Below, piece after piece: positions 33,681 through 44,300 of a stretch of 64,000 bases of DNA (positions within the stretch are counted from its first letter, which is position 1; each line of letters opens with the position of its first letter). Under the pieces are notes generated by a model. It saw nothing but the letters and a program-made list of their open reading frames with translations. It was not told where the DNA came from and made no database searches. The translations under genes and the position numbers were made by a program. Source of the DNA: Epicoccum nigrum (taxonomy: Eukaryota > Ascomycota > Dothideomycetes > Pleosporales > Didymellaceae); NCBI GenBank assembly GCA_002116315.1, contig KZ107839.1, forward strand, positions 666,932 through 730,931, read 5' to 3'.

Positions 33681-35316
33681 AGTGACGGTCGGTGGGCAGG
33701 TTGTTGCACAAGAGAGCTCACGCGTTGATCAGGAGATATCAGCGCTCTAACGTGTCCCAGCCAAGCCAATGATACGGTAGGCGCCCAACGAAGCTGGGGT
33801 GGAGAATATAAGCTCGGCAGTCCCCTTGTGAATCCTTTGTTTCGAGAATGCAGCGGAATTTGTTCGGAATATGAATGGTAATAGTAACAGTGTCAAGCGG
33901 CTTAAGCACGGGAGAACGGGTTGATTTTAGTCAACGTGCAAGGTGTCGTTGCTTAAAACACGTAGGAATCACAGAGCACAGAGCTGGGCAGTGGCTGATG
34001 ACTCTGGGCAGATTCCACGGGGTCGGTCGAGAGTGCTTGGTAGACACCCGACTGGTTCCGGCAGAGGGCGTGGAGAATAGACTGCGGCAGATGAGGGAGC
34101 ACCTGAAAGCGAAGAAAATTCATTTACTCGAATGGGTATTTCGATGCAGCAGTGAGCGCAAGGTGTCGAGCCCACGGTTCTGGGAGCGTCCAAAAGGATA
34201 TCAGACCACCAAAGGTGGCGTGACATTTGGCTGAGGACCCGCTTTTCCGTTCCGAGACTGGGCTGCTCCTGGTTGGTTTGCGCAGTTTGTGCCATCGTAG
34301 CGACAACCTGACGAGGGCTTCGCCGATATGCGATGGATGTCTTACACACTTTGCAGACGCATAGTGGGAGATGCTATTGCTAGCCTTGAGTCGCGATCGA
34401 TGAGGTTACGGTCGAAGCGGGTTCGGGGCAAGCTCCCGCAAGCGTGTGGAGCACACGTGACAAAGACGACACACTTGGAGCATGAATAGCAGTATGGATG
34501 AGTGATGAGGACCAAACAGCGCCGCAAAGGCAAGAGATTGTAGTTCCAGGGGCTTCAGCGCGATCCTTGCCCTGAGACATTATATACTCCACACCTTGGT
34601 AACGTTCCTCAAGCACGCTCATAGGGTGATCTGCTCTGCCCTGAGAGCGTAACACCTTCCCAGGTAGCGAATCTATCGCCGAGACAACAGTCCGGCACGC
34701 CCAACCGTGCAGATCATCAGTATCTCCATGCGAGCCGCGGGACGACCCGCACCCTTTGACCCACCTGCAAGGTCGAGAAGCTGGTCTCCGCGCTGGGGCT
34801 TGCAGGCATACTATGTATGTTGGCACACTCGCATGCTGTACGACCTCATCACAACGAAGATTATGGCCCATCAGCCACAATCTCGAGCGGTTACAGGGTA
34901 ACCATGTTGATGACCGCTCTCAACTCGATTGCGGACAGTCCATCTTCATCACCGATACTCTTGCTTCGATTGCCTGCTTGCTGCGGTAGGTGACAGCGAC
35001 CAGCTGAAGTCTCATACGAGGACGATTCGAAATCTCGTTGTCTGTGTTGGTGACCTTTGTTCTGGAGGATGTCTCCGGCTGGCGACGAGTACAAGTTTCA
35101 AGTGATCGCAATGGCTGAATATCCCTTCGGAAAGGTACGCTCGAGACTACGTGTTAGCACACTTTGAGATGACCTCACATTCGAATTGTGAGACGCCCAG
35201 TGGACGTCAAGATTGTCACCCATCGAGATGGTGCTAAACGAATAATCTCTTCCCTGTCTTGACGCCGAGGGTCTACGAACGCCTCGTAGCACACATTCAG
35301 TGCGCAGCATGCAAGT
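33681..35316. other. intergenic, bHLH promoter side
   Basis: Upstream of the bHLH gene and downstream of the RING-H2 gene. Open frames are short and lack recognisable motifs; nothing else supported. Confidence 0.5.
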
Positions 35317-36002
35317 TCAAACCACATATCCCTGTCAAGCCTTAGCGAGTCAGTCCCGCTTCTTCTTATGGGCTTTCTACAGTGATGCCATACCATGAAT
35401 GCGATGGGCAACGGTTGCGGTCGTTCCATCATTCTGGCTCTCACAGGCCTTTTGCCTGGTATGATTGTACGATGGCAGAGTGGACAAAACTCATTACAGC
35501 GACCGAACCACTCGTCAAGACATTGGGTATGGAATGCATGCGAGCAGTGCAAACCCCGTATCTGTGCATCTTGGTCGAATTGATCAAGACAGATAGCACT
35601 GCGAATGGATTAATGCGTAGCTTCTGAAGCCCACACCATAACACTCACCACACTGGATCCGTTGTCAGCCCCGAGCCGGGATGCTTCTCTTTCTGTATGG
35701 CTAGCCAATCGTAGAAGTGCTGTGTCTTGATGTTATTTTCGAGCTCTTCTCGACGCTTCTGCATGCGCTCCTCCTTCCGTGCTGCCTCAGTGTCATAGTT
35801 GAGTCCTGGGAGCAAATACGTTCGATGACGGTGCCTTCTCCCAAGCGTCAGCAACGACATATCGACTACGATCAAGGGTATGGTTGATACCGTACAGTAT
35901 GAGTAAGGTTACCAAGAGAACAACACAGCAAGCAGGTACTATGATCCCTATGATGATGGTGTTGCTGTTTGGGGTTTGTGTCAAATCGGGAGTGTTCGAC
36001 AT
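35317..36002 (-). CDS. single-span membrane RING-H2 protein (E3 ubiquitin ligase-like)
   Basis: Exons 36002-35896, 35837-35649, 35598-35394 and probably 35331-35317. A short N terminus precedes one membrane span (TIIIGIIVPACCVVLLVTLL, about 15-34). After a helical charged linker (ARKEERMQKRREELENN) comes a RING-H2: CAIC created by splicing exon 2 to exon 3, LHCSHAFHTQC, and CPLCH. The spacing is C3H2C3, so it should recruit an E2 and ubiquitinate membrane or vesicle substrates like ATL or Tul1-type ligases. The exon 1 to 2 acceptor could also be three bases downstream. The end is uncertain: splicing the 62-nt GTATGG...GACAG intron gives a short IAFMGYVV end and 171 residues; reading through would add about 70 residues to a stop at 35175. 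Confidence 0.75.
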
Positions 36003-36830
36003 CTCGACGCGAGCGAGATGCGCAAGTGTTGTTGTAAGTATCGCGTGCTTTGCGCGCTTATCTGTAGCCTTTTGAATTTGACAGCCCAAGTTTATGCATA
36101 AAGGTATTGTGACTATCTCAGCATGTAGGTGCAGTGAAACCTATGGTGAGCGGAACAAAGAATGTTCGTGCTTGTATACGATGTATATGAGTGAAGTGAA
36201 GACGCGAAGGTGCTCGACACATGGAGATAACGATATGTTCATATGATACAGTACCAAGACTAGCGGCGTGCAGCTCGATTGAACCAAGACGGCCCATTCT
36301 GGTCATAGCAAGCCTGTCGGATTCCTTAGGTCGTGCGCCGGTTGGCTAAGCAAAGAGTTGTCAGAGTTTCGCGTAGCTGTTCCAAGGTTGGTGTTCATTG
36401 AAGCGGGGAAACGCTGGGGTATCACATCACATTTGCAGCCACTGGATCCAAGACTGGCTCCCCTCTTTGTAGCACGCTGAATCAAGGAACGCCATCAGCA
36501 CATACACTCGATGTCGCGAGACGTAAGCTCATTTTGTGCTACTCGAGGCGCGTTCTGGTGAGATAAGCACAGCACTGTGATTTAATGTGGCAGAGATCCG
36601 TAGGTGCAGTCACAACTTGCATCACGCCGGTTTTAGGTTTAGCTGCCGATCCCAGCTCTGTGGGGTCGCTGCCGTTCTGCTGCACTCACAGTAGCGTCCT
36701 TCATCACCACATATTGGAAATAACGTACGAAGCTTCAGTCGCTTAGAACTTGCAAACTGACAGAGAACAACTCATATGATTGTTGTTTCCATTGAATATA
36801 CGTACTTATACGTACTTTTGAAGATTGCAA
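36003..36830. other. intergenic between RING-H2 and kinase-like genes
   Basis: Promoter side of the RING-H2 gene and 3' side of the phosphotransferase-fold gene, both on the minus strand. Two adjacent TACGTACTTATACGTACTT-like copies occur near 36800-36820. No gene. Confidence 0.45.
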
Positions 36831-38929
36831 CTAAAAAATTTCATCATCGTCCCAATTGTTAGTCTTAGCTGCCTCCTCTTCGTCCTCCAGGAAATCTAAG
36901 AGATCGTCGAATGCGCACCACCACCCCTTTAAGACCAACTCATCATTTAGATCCTGCAACAAACCAGAGCGTGGTAGCTGTGGCTCAAAGATGTCTTTGA
37001 ATTGACGTTCAAGCATCTCTGTTGCTGCAGGCCATCCCTTTCCGAGTCCGATCTTGAGATCGTCGACATCGACCCGGCATTCTGGGATGTACCGGATCAG
37101 CCTCTCGATAAGGTCGTTGTAGTTTCCAAAGCCATCGCAATCGAGAGCCGCCATGCAAGCTTGATAAATGGCCAATTTCAACGTGTATTTCGCGTCGGGG
37201 TTTCCAGCTTCTACCGTAGCCGCAGCATATATCTCACGGTAATAGTGCTCATTCCAGGCCATATGCGGGGTTAAACCCAGTTGGTGGGTATATCGAGGAT
37301 ACCAATCGCTGCGAAGGAAGATTGGTACTGCTGAAGCACCAATGCAGCGCGGTGCTGCAAAGGCTTTATCCCAGTCGATAATTCCAGTCACATTACCCTC
37401 CTCATCGACGAGTATGTTTTGGAGATCCAAATCATTGTGATGAATGGTAAATGTCTCTCGATCGGACAATGTTTCTTCAAAAACTGGTTGCGAGAAGACA
37501 ATATTCAAGATGTGGCGAATTCCAGAAGAGCGGCGGTAGGTAGTCTCCGGTCCTCTATTCGGATCGACTCCGAAATTAGTTGCAAGAGAGACCGCCGCAT
37601 ACATACGTGTAGTGGAAAATGCAGGTCGCTCTGTGGCTTCATCCGGGTCCTCTTCATCATTCCATGTGTACGAGGGTCCGACGGAGATGGTTCCTTCTTC
37701 TGAGATCTCCGGCATGCCTATCTTTTCGAACGACAGGCGCTGGATTTCGGTCATTGCACGTGCCAGAGAACGTAAGAAGTTGATTCGCTTCTTCTCAGTT
37801 GGGACAGATGGGACGTCGGCAGTCCTAAACGCAAGACCCGGATTGTAAGGGTTGTCAAACCAGATACTGTAGGCGCTCTTTCCAGGAAGCATGGTCATGA
37901 GTATGAATGGAGAACCTAGCTCGTTGCTGCAGTTTGAGGAGTATGCGAGAATCTGAGGGACGGGCGCTCGAGTATTTTTACGGATATGTTCAACGAGTTG
38001 TATCTCTCGCTCTAGCACATATGCGTCTTCGGGGGTCCAGTGGGATGCGGTGTCATGACCTGGAATGCGAATGACCCTTCCTTGCTGGGACGAGTAGTGT
38101 CCACGGGAGTTATAAAGACAACGAGATGATATGTTCCGCATGTCCGATATGTTACCTGGAGATCACCCTCGGCAGCCAGGTGCTTTTGAACAACGTTCGT
38201 GATTTGCTCATCTGAAATGGCTCGGATGGCTTTCCAGTCGCGACGTGGAGCATAAGGCTGGCCGTCATCGTATACGCTGTCGCTGTCGTCACCTTCTTCG
38301 CCGTCTTCTTCGCCGTCTACTTCATCGAGTTCTTCATCGGGTTCTTCGCCGGACCCTTCGCCGGGCTCTTCGTTGGGTTTTCCGTCATATGTACCTTCAA
38401 TTTCATGTGTCTCTAGAGCTGCAGGCGTGTTTCGAGTGTCAACTGCTTCGCCACAAACGTTGACCAGTACCTTCACCACGACCATTGCACCCAGCATCTT
38501 CTCAGAGCAGGTTGTACATATAGAGGCTCCATCACATTCCAAGATCGAACACTCAGCAATGTTTGTATGCGTCGATGGGGTCTTTATAGGCGTGGAGGCT
38601 TCGGAAGAGGCAACAGTAGCAACGGCATCATCCATTGCTATGCAGCCTGGCACTTCGAAAGTATGTCCGAGGTCGACTGGAGGTAGCGAGATCTCTGTCG
38701 CGGTAGTGTGATCCGAGAGCGCGAGTGTAGAGTTGGACTCGACTGAGCGGATCGATGGCGTTTGCGAGGTCTTGAACTTACAGACTGTGTACAAGCGTTT
38801 GCCGAAGTTAAAAGCCTTGTCGGTTAAACGAGTACTTGATGTGGAGTCGTGTAAATCCTGGCGGCGTGCTGGGCCTACAGCAGAAAGGCGCATTTTGTTG
38901 CGAAAAGTATTCCGTATTTTGTGCAACAT
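36831..38929 (-). CDS. aminoglycoside-phosphotransferase-fold protein, frame-shifted or spliced
   Basis: Fungal APH/choline-kinase-fold protein. The ATG at 38929 (MLHKIRNTFRNK) starts a unique, very acidic N-terminal part (EEPGEGSGEEPDEELDEVDG), followed by the beginning of the APH fold (GTYHLVVFITP, near 38120). The rest of the fold continues in another frame from about 38075: RVIRIPG, the catalytic-loop block HHNDLDLQNILVDEEGN (His-x-Asp-Leu-x2-Gln-Asn, Brenner type) and the IIDWDKA metal site; stop at 36831. Two readings fit. Either one G is missing at 38075-38077 (frameshift, natural or assembly), or a 71-nt intron 38155-38085 (GTAACA...CCCAG, phase 0) removes the glycine-loop strand. In bacteria such enzymes inactivate drugs; fungal relatives have mostly unknown small-molecule substrates. 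Confidence 0.7.
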
Positions 38930-39680
38930 ATTGGATGATGTTTGTTGCCTTAGGAAACTTGAGTTGAGTTTGATCAAAGGGATTTTGGTTGAAGAAGTTT
39001 GTCTAATCAAGTGCTTTGTTGATGGTAGTGGAACGGAAAATCAGTGAAAGAAAATGCCACAGTGTGTAGTCACACTACTCAAGTATAACACTGCAGCTCG
39101 CCCATAGCGGATACAGCGCGAGTTTTTCACACGCGTTTGGTTAGAATTGTGTATTGTGTTGTTGTACTATGGCATTGCCACAGTGAATATGCGTTCTTCA
39201 AAGCCACGACGTGTGATTTGGTGGTGCTGTGAATTTCCAGAAATGCTTCACAGTGGGCAAGCGGTCATATTTATGATGAGTTGGAGGTATTATCCTGCAG
39301 GGGCGCTCTGAACCCAGTATTCTCGGAAATACATGGAGCCATCGCTGGTTTCTTTGAGAGCATACGAGTTTCCTATGGTCTCGAGCTGCGTGCCTGTGTA
39401 GTCTCGACTGCTCTGGAAGAATCATAATTCACTTCGACAACGTCACCCAATAATACCCTTCGCCGTCCTAGTATATACACAATGTCGTGTGGCTGCACTG
39501 AGTTATCGAGCTGTTCCAAGTATTGCATAAACATCACGTTACTGGCTTCAATTCAACCCAGGGAACTTATTTCACATTCGCTAAAGTGAACAGTGGCCGA
39601 ATCACAATATAGATATAACGAGCAAAGGCTTAACGATACAACAACCATACCAACTGAACACAACTGACGCAAACGCTACA
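38930..39680. other. intergenic between divergent genes
   Basis: Shared 750-base upstream region of the APH-fold gene (minus) and the next plus-strand gene. Nothing else recognised. Confidence 0.5.
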
Positions 39681-40772
39681 ATGGCCGGACCGAAAGGCAA
39701 AAAGCTCGACTCCAAATCGAAAGGCAAAAAGCTCGACCCCAAAGCTGACGATGTAGCCACATCACAACCAGTGCCATACTACAAACAGATCTTGAAACGT
39801 AATCATGCAGACCATGAGCAATTTGATGCGAAATCCTTTCCATTTGAGGAACTTATTCCGCGGTGGAAGGGCGAAGGCTTTGACCCCAATTTCATCAATG
39901 CTGCCACTGGTCGTACCTTTGGCAGCAATCATCATCTAAAAGGCGAAGGCTTGAAGAAGCGCACAAGCTTTGAGCGCTTTGGCTTCGGTTTTTGTCTTGA
40001 ATGGAAGGATTGCACTGTGGACGGTGTCACCTTTAGGGACCGTTGCTACAACGAATTTGCTATCAAATCCCCAGGGTGCTGTGATCACTCTAAAACCGCG
40101 TTTAATGAAGGCCCAAATATGGTCTATTACCGCCTGATGCAAGGCGACATCTGTAATTGGGGTATGCTGAAAGACCCCGAGGCCAAGGTTCCGGACGACG
40201 ATGGTAGGAAGGCCTGGACGTACCTCGACTGGCTGATTCATGCTACAAACCTTGCACAAAAGGAACGCAATCAAGCATCGAAAGAAGGTCGCGAAGATCA
40301 CGAAGAAATCCTTCCAACGCGCCTAGCAGAGTTCGAAGCATGGCGGCGACTTGAGGAAAAGAAGGACGCGCAGCAGGGCGGAGCACAAGCTGCCAACGCT
40401 CGCGGCTACTCACTTCTGGGTACTTGCACTGCTCCTCCGAAATTCATGTCTCTTCAGGCAGATTCAGGTAGTTTACCTAACGGTACTCGTCCACTGAATA
40501 ATGATCCACTCCTAGCTCTTTCACAGCTCAAGCTGAACGAGTCCACAGACCGATTATCTACTAAAATCGTCAACAATCGCCATAGATTTGGAAAGGACGC
40601 CTTCGGTGGCCGACCGGACCTCGAAGCCAAGCGGAAGGTAAATCAGCAGGCTAATACTCGGAAGACAACCATGCTTCCAGTGGACGAGAACGATGATTTC
40701 TTTTCAGACACGAAGAAGGATCGTAAACCACGCCGTGGTAACACAAGCAACGGAGGACGGAATGCTGTTTGA
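39681..40772 (+). CDS. hypothetical fungal protein, Lys-rich
   Basis: Intron-free ORF of 363 residues with an ATG at 39681 in a favourable context. It opens with a tandem Lys repeat (KGKKLDSKSKGKKLDPK), then a globular-looking region (about 35-200) with aromatic and Cys/His content (FGFGFCLEWKDCTVDG, PGCCDHSK, YLDWLIHATN), a charged helix (RLAEFEAWRRLEEKKD) and a disordered basic C terminus (DRKPRRGNTSNGGR). I do not recognise a family and would not assign a function. No signal peptide or membrane span. The length and composition make a chance ORF unlikely. Confidence 0.75.
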   Translation: MAGPKGKKLDSKSKGKKLDPKADDVATSQPVPYYKQILKRNHADHEQFDAKSFPFEELIPRWKGEGFDPNFINAATGRTFGSNHHLKGEGLKKRTSFERFGFGFCLEWKDCTVDGVTFRDRCYNEFAIKSPGCCDHSKTAFNEGPNMVYYRLMQGDICNWGMLKDPEAKVPDDDGRKAWTYLDWLIHATNLAQKERNQASKEGREDHEEILPTRLAEFEAWRRLEEKKDAQQGGAQAANARGYSLLGTCTAPPKFMSLQADSGSLPNGTRPLNNDPLLALSQLKLNESTDRLSTKIVNNRHRFGKDAFGGRPDLEAKRKVNQQANTRKTTMLPVDENDDFFSDTKKDRKPRRGNTSNGGRNAV

Positions 40773-41218
40773 GCTTTTGCCTAGATAACTCTAATTGATG
40801 GTCCACCTCTCTTACGACAGTATTTTTCAGCGCATCTACTTATGCGCATTATCTACCTGTTGTACGTTTGTTAATTGGAACAAACAGGATACAACAGGTT
40901 GCAATATATCTCTTCTATTCATTACTTTTTCTTTTATTTGCTGCTTTCTCTCATATTTATTACTTACAAGTGCTTGTCTATTTTCGCTATAAACCCTTTA
41001 AAGTTGATATTGCCGGATCTGTTACAAGGGAAAAAAGGATAAGGACGTAAGCGACGCTTCGTCAGCCTACGCCTTGTTTCCGAGTGGACAGGTAATAAAA
41101 ACTACATTGTATAGTCAGCAGCATCTAGCTGGTTTTTAGTCTTGTTATCGTTATCGTCCTCCTCCATGAGTCCCTTGTGTGTAAGGTCGACAGACATAAG
41201 ATCTCAGAGAACTACAAA
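40773..41218. other. AT-rich intergenic stretch
   Basis: T-rich 3' region of the hypothetical gene; no gene seen. Confidence 0.5.
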
Positions 41219-41513
41219 ATGGCTGGGCAAGTAAGGAAGTCCTGCTTGTTCTTACCTATGGTCTTTATGCTTTGATTTTTTTTAAGCTGTAGTTGTGGAG
41301 CGATAACTCTGTGAAGTTATTCCTTAGCTATCCGCTACTGTTTTTGTCGTGGAAGAGCTATCCCTGGAATTGCTGAGCAAGGTGGCAAACCGGCTCTCGG
41401 AGTCAACCTGCTCGGACTACTTATCGTTAACTCCAAAGGTAAGCACGCCGCGAGCAGCAAGGGTGGTCAACAGTAATGCACTGCATCAGCATTTGGCTTG
41501 CATTCGCGATTGA
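41219..41513 (+). pseudogene. possible truncated F-box gene
   Basis: Three tiny exons can be joined in phase: 41219-41230 (ATG plus three codons, GTAAGG donor), 41328-41438 (TTAG acceptor, GTAAGC donor) and 41490-41513. The 48-residue product contains VEELSLELLSKVANRLSES and SDYLSLTPK, the shape of an F-box helix start (L-x-x-E-L-L-x-x-V/I ... L). A normal F-box protein would be several hundred residues, so this looks like the head of a lost gene or a chance match. The interpretation rests on splice motifs and one helix. Confidence 0.25.
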
Positions 41514-41758
41514 TAGTCATAATCATGAATGCACATTATACTACTTTAAATAATACGACAAGGGTATCTAACAGTCTTTTCAAAACGCGTCTGTAAGCAG
41601 CTGCTGAAGCAATTTGGTGAAGATGCGTGAATGCCGACACACACGAATGAAAACGCCTGATCCTGCGCCAGATAGATATAATGAAACGAAAGTTGAGTCC
41701 AAAACACATGATGCTGATTTTACAGCGTGGGGTCTAGGTCACCAACCACTCACACCGA

Positions 41759-43434
41759 TCATCTTGCCCTCACTGCCATCCTGGGGCCAGGTGCAAACGT
41801 CGTATAGTCAGGCGGCAGTTCATCTCTAGCTCCAGCATTTGCCGCCGCTGTGCCGTCGAAGTTGGGAGGTGCAATGCTCCTTGGAGTGAACATATCTGCA
41901 GCTTCTTGATACATGATAGCCTCGACACTGCGTGCTCGAGCGTTCTCGATACCCGTGTCGCTGCCATTGGCGCAAATCTGAACCGGGACTTTGAGACTGA
42001 AGCTTGATCCTCCTTGCGGGGTAAATTGCAGCCCTAGCGTATATGTGCGGGAGATAAGGCAAGAGTGGAATGTCGGAATAAAGTTCTTCTTCTCCGTCAA
42101 AGTGACTGGGACCAAGATCTGCGCAGTATAAAAAGTGCCGTTCTTGTAATTGCTGGATGGCGCAAGTATGCCGGTTGAAAAAGCCGTCGTTGAGTCGCTC
42201 TCCATGGAGCAATCAGAGATGCCTGAGTCTCGGCGCATAAGACATGCAGGTGCGGGGTTCTCAGCCGCGGTGTGCTGCTCCCACTTGGCCTTGCTGATAC
42301 ACAGGCTATTCAACGCCACGTTCTCGGCATACACACCCTGTGACATGTCGAAGGCTAGTTGCGCACGCGAGGGCAGGTTGTGCCTGGCCGTTGTGGCATA
42401 GAAGGTAGCTACTCGAAGCTTCGTGTGTAGAGAGCTCAGGGCTGGCGGCTGTGTTCCTTCTTCTGCAGGGTCGAAGCGTAGTACTAACTTGGCAACTGTA
42501 GTTATTGGCTCGTTGTTGGACGTTCGCGCTCCAGGAATACTGAAGGGCTTCGGCTGAATGGTTCGAGCAGTCAGTGTGCCAAGTTTGCCCTTGAACAGCC
42601 CCTTCTTTATTGTCTTCTCTTGTTTCGGTCGGAATTCATCACTGCCATCAATGTTGAGTGGAGCCTGCTCTTCGAATGCTGGCTTTACCCGAACTTTTTT
42701 GAGTCGCTCAGTAAGAACGTGGACGGTGTTGTCCGAAAGCCCTCGCACAGCAATTCGAACCTTGACTCCATAAGTGATCGTTGCCATCTCTGGCGCAAGA
42801 TCATCGAGCAGAGTACTTCCAAAACCAGACAGATCTGGGTCCCCAAAACTCGGCGGTACCATCATGTGCTGATCGCGTACGTGGTCTGCGACTACACCGT
42901 GTGTGCAGGCCTTAGGGAGCAGTCTCTCCGGAATGTTGAAGGTAAACGGAAATTTGTAAGTTCGTCCCGCTTCGAAGATCTTTGGTGTTGGAAAGCAAGA
43001 TTGATCGAGCGGCTGCCGTAAAGTAAGAAACCTGTGCGAACTTTCCGATCGCCCTGTCATGGATGGTGTCGTTGTGACTCTGTCAACGTATGTGTGGCTT
43101 GTACCTGTTCGCATAGTCAGCTCACGTCCCCAAATTCCAGCTTAGCCAAACATGCAGGTAGCATTTGTATTTACTCACCAATAAAGGCAATATCGATGTC
43201 CTCGAATCGTGTGTCAGAAGGTGCAGTGATGGCAACATGTCCTGCAATGGTGTCCATGGTGGAGTAGCTTGGGATTGTGCGTCGTGGTCCATCGCTGTCG
43301 TCGATAACGAATCCAATATTTGGCTGACCAATGCTTGCGAGCGTCCGAACCTTGTTGCCAATCTGGTTTCCTAGACTGGACATTGGGTGAGTGCGGACAG
43401 CCGAGCTGATGGATGCGCCAGAAGAGGATAGCAT
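41759..43434 (-). CDS. Arrestin-domain trafficking adaptor with PPxY motif
   Basis: Arrestin-related adaptor expected to link plasma-membrane cargo to an Rsp5-type ubiquitin ligase. Exons 43434-43179 and 43104-41759 (74-nt intron, GTGAGT...GAACAG) encode 533 residues. The arrestin N-domain is seen as VAITAPSDTRFEDIDIAFIG joined across the intron to TSHTYVDRVTTTP, followed by the typical HRFLTLRQPLDQSCFP and AGRTYKFPFTFNIPERLLP strands; a C-domain half follows with VKVRIAVRG, LRVATFYATT and FHSCLISRTYTLGLQF. Near the C terminus ELPPDYTTF supplies a PPxY motif (PPDY), the ligand of WW domains. It ends in a short basic tail. Similar fungal proteins carry only arrestin_N in domain databases. The region upstream of the start (43435 on) is the promoter. 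Confidence 0.82.
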
Positions 43435-44040
43435 CTTTGAAGTGTTGCGCGAGCCTCAAAGCCAGCAACTGCTAGAGGAGCGAAAGATGAACGGAGACTA
43501 TGCACAATATCGTAGGAACAGCGCCAATAATATAAGGTTGTGAATGCGGAGTAAAATCTAGCTAGCTGTGTGGAACAAAAAAAGATCTTAGCCCTCTAGT
43601 CTTGGTCTTGTGTATAGAATTTGGTGGTCTGAGGCTGCAAACGCCTGGGGCAACGATGATCTTATACACCTCGACACAATCCCACCTGAGTCATCTGCCA
43701 GTGGTCGGCTTGTCGATGGACAGCTGCAGGGCTGGTGCAGGGAGCGCTGAGAGACTTGTGGCTTGGCCGACGGTCGCGGGAAAGGAAGACGCGGGGACTC
43801 ATCACCACGCCCTGTCAAACGGCAACCAATAAAGAAAGACGCTAGAGTCTGAGTTCATCGTCACATCCTGTAAGCTTCGAATCAATCTCAAAGAAGCGTG
43901 TTCTTTGTTTTGATCGCCTACGGCGAAAACCTGAAATGGCTTCGGCTTGTTGTCTGGAACCAACTGCTAGCCTGCGCCTGCACGACCAGAGTGGATACTC
44001 AGCGTTATGGTGTTCCTTGAAGGGCCGCATTCAGCCTCAA
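43435..44040. other. intergenic, arrestin promoter
   Basis: No gene recognised. Ends at the inverted-repeat block. Confidence 0.45.
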
Positions 44041-44300
44041 CTTACCATACACTGTCGCAACTTCAAAGGTAGCAACCAACTTGACAGTGTATGTTAAGTA
44101 CAAACAATGCAACGAGCGCCATCATTTCGGAATTTCAATTGCCGCGTGATTTGGCCTCCACAGCCAAGGGGCCGTACTATTGCTTTGAAGCAGTGCCCTA
44201 GTCCTGGTAGGTGTTGTGCAGGCTTAACCTACCTTACACTGTCAAAGTCCTGTGCCGCTGACTAACAGCTTGGGGGTCACAAACAGTGTACGTTAAGTAT
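44041..44300. repeat. paired inverted repeats with TACACTGTC core
   Basis: Two imperfect hairpins share one core. First arm CTTACCATACACTGTC (44041-44056) faces GACAGTGTATGTTAAG (44083-44098). The second pair has CTTACACTGTC (44233-44243) facing CAGTGTACGTTAAG (44285-44298). The outermost arms also mirror each other, so the whole 260 bases resembles a MITE-like non-autonomous element or a cluster of operator-like sites. No target-site duplication is obvious. Confidence 0.55.

Noticed and set aside
38245..38463. Arg-rich plus-strand ORF (RRLLRRLLHRVLHRVLRR)
   Set aside because: Reverse reading of the acidic Glu/Asp repeat of the APH-fold gene.
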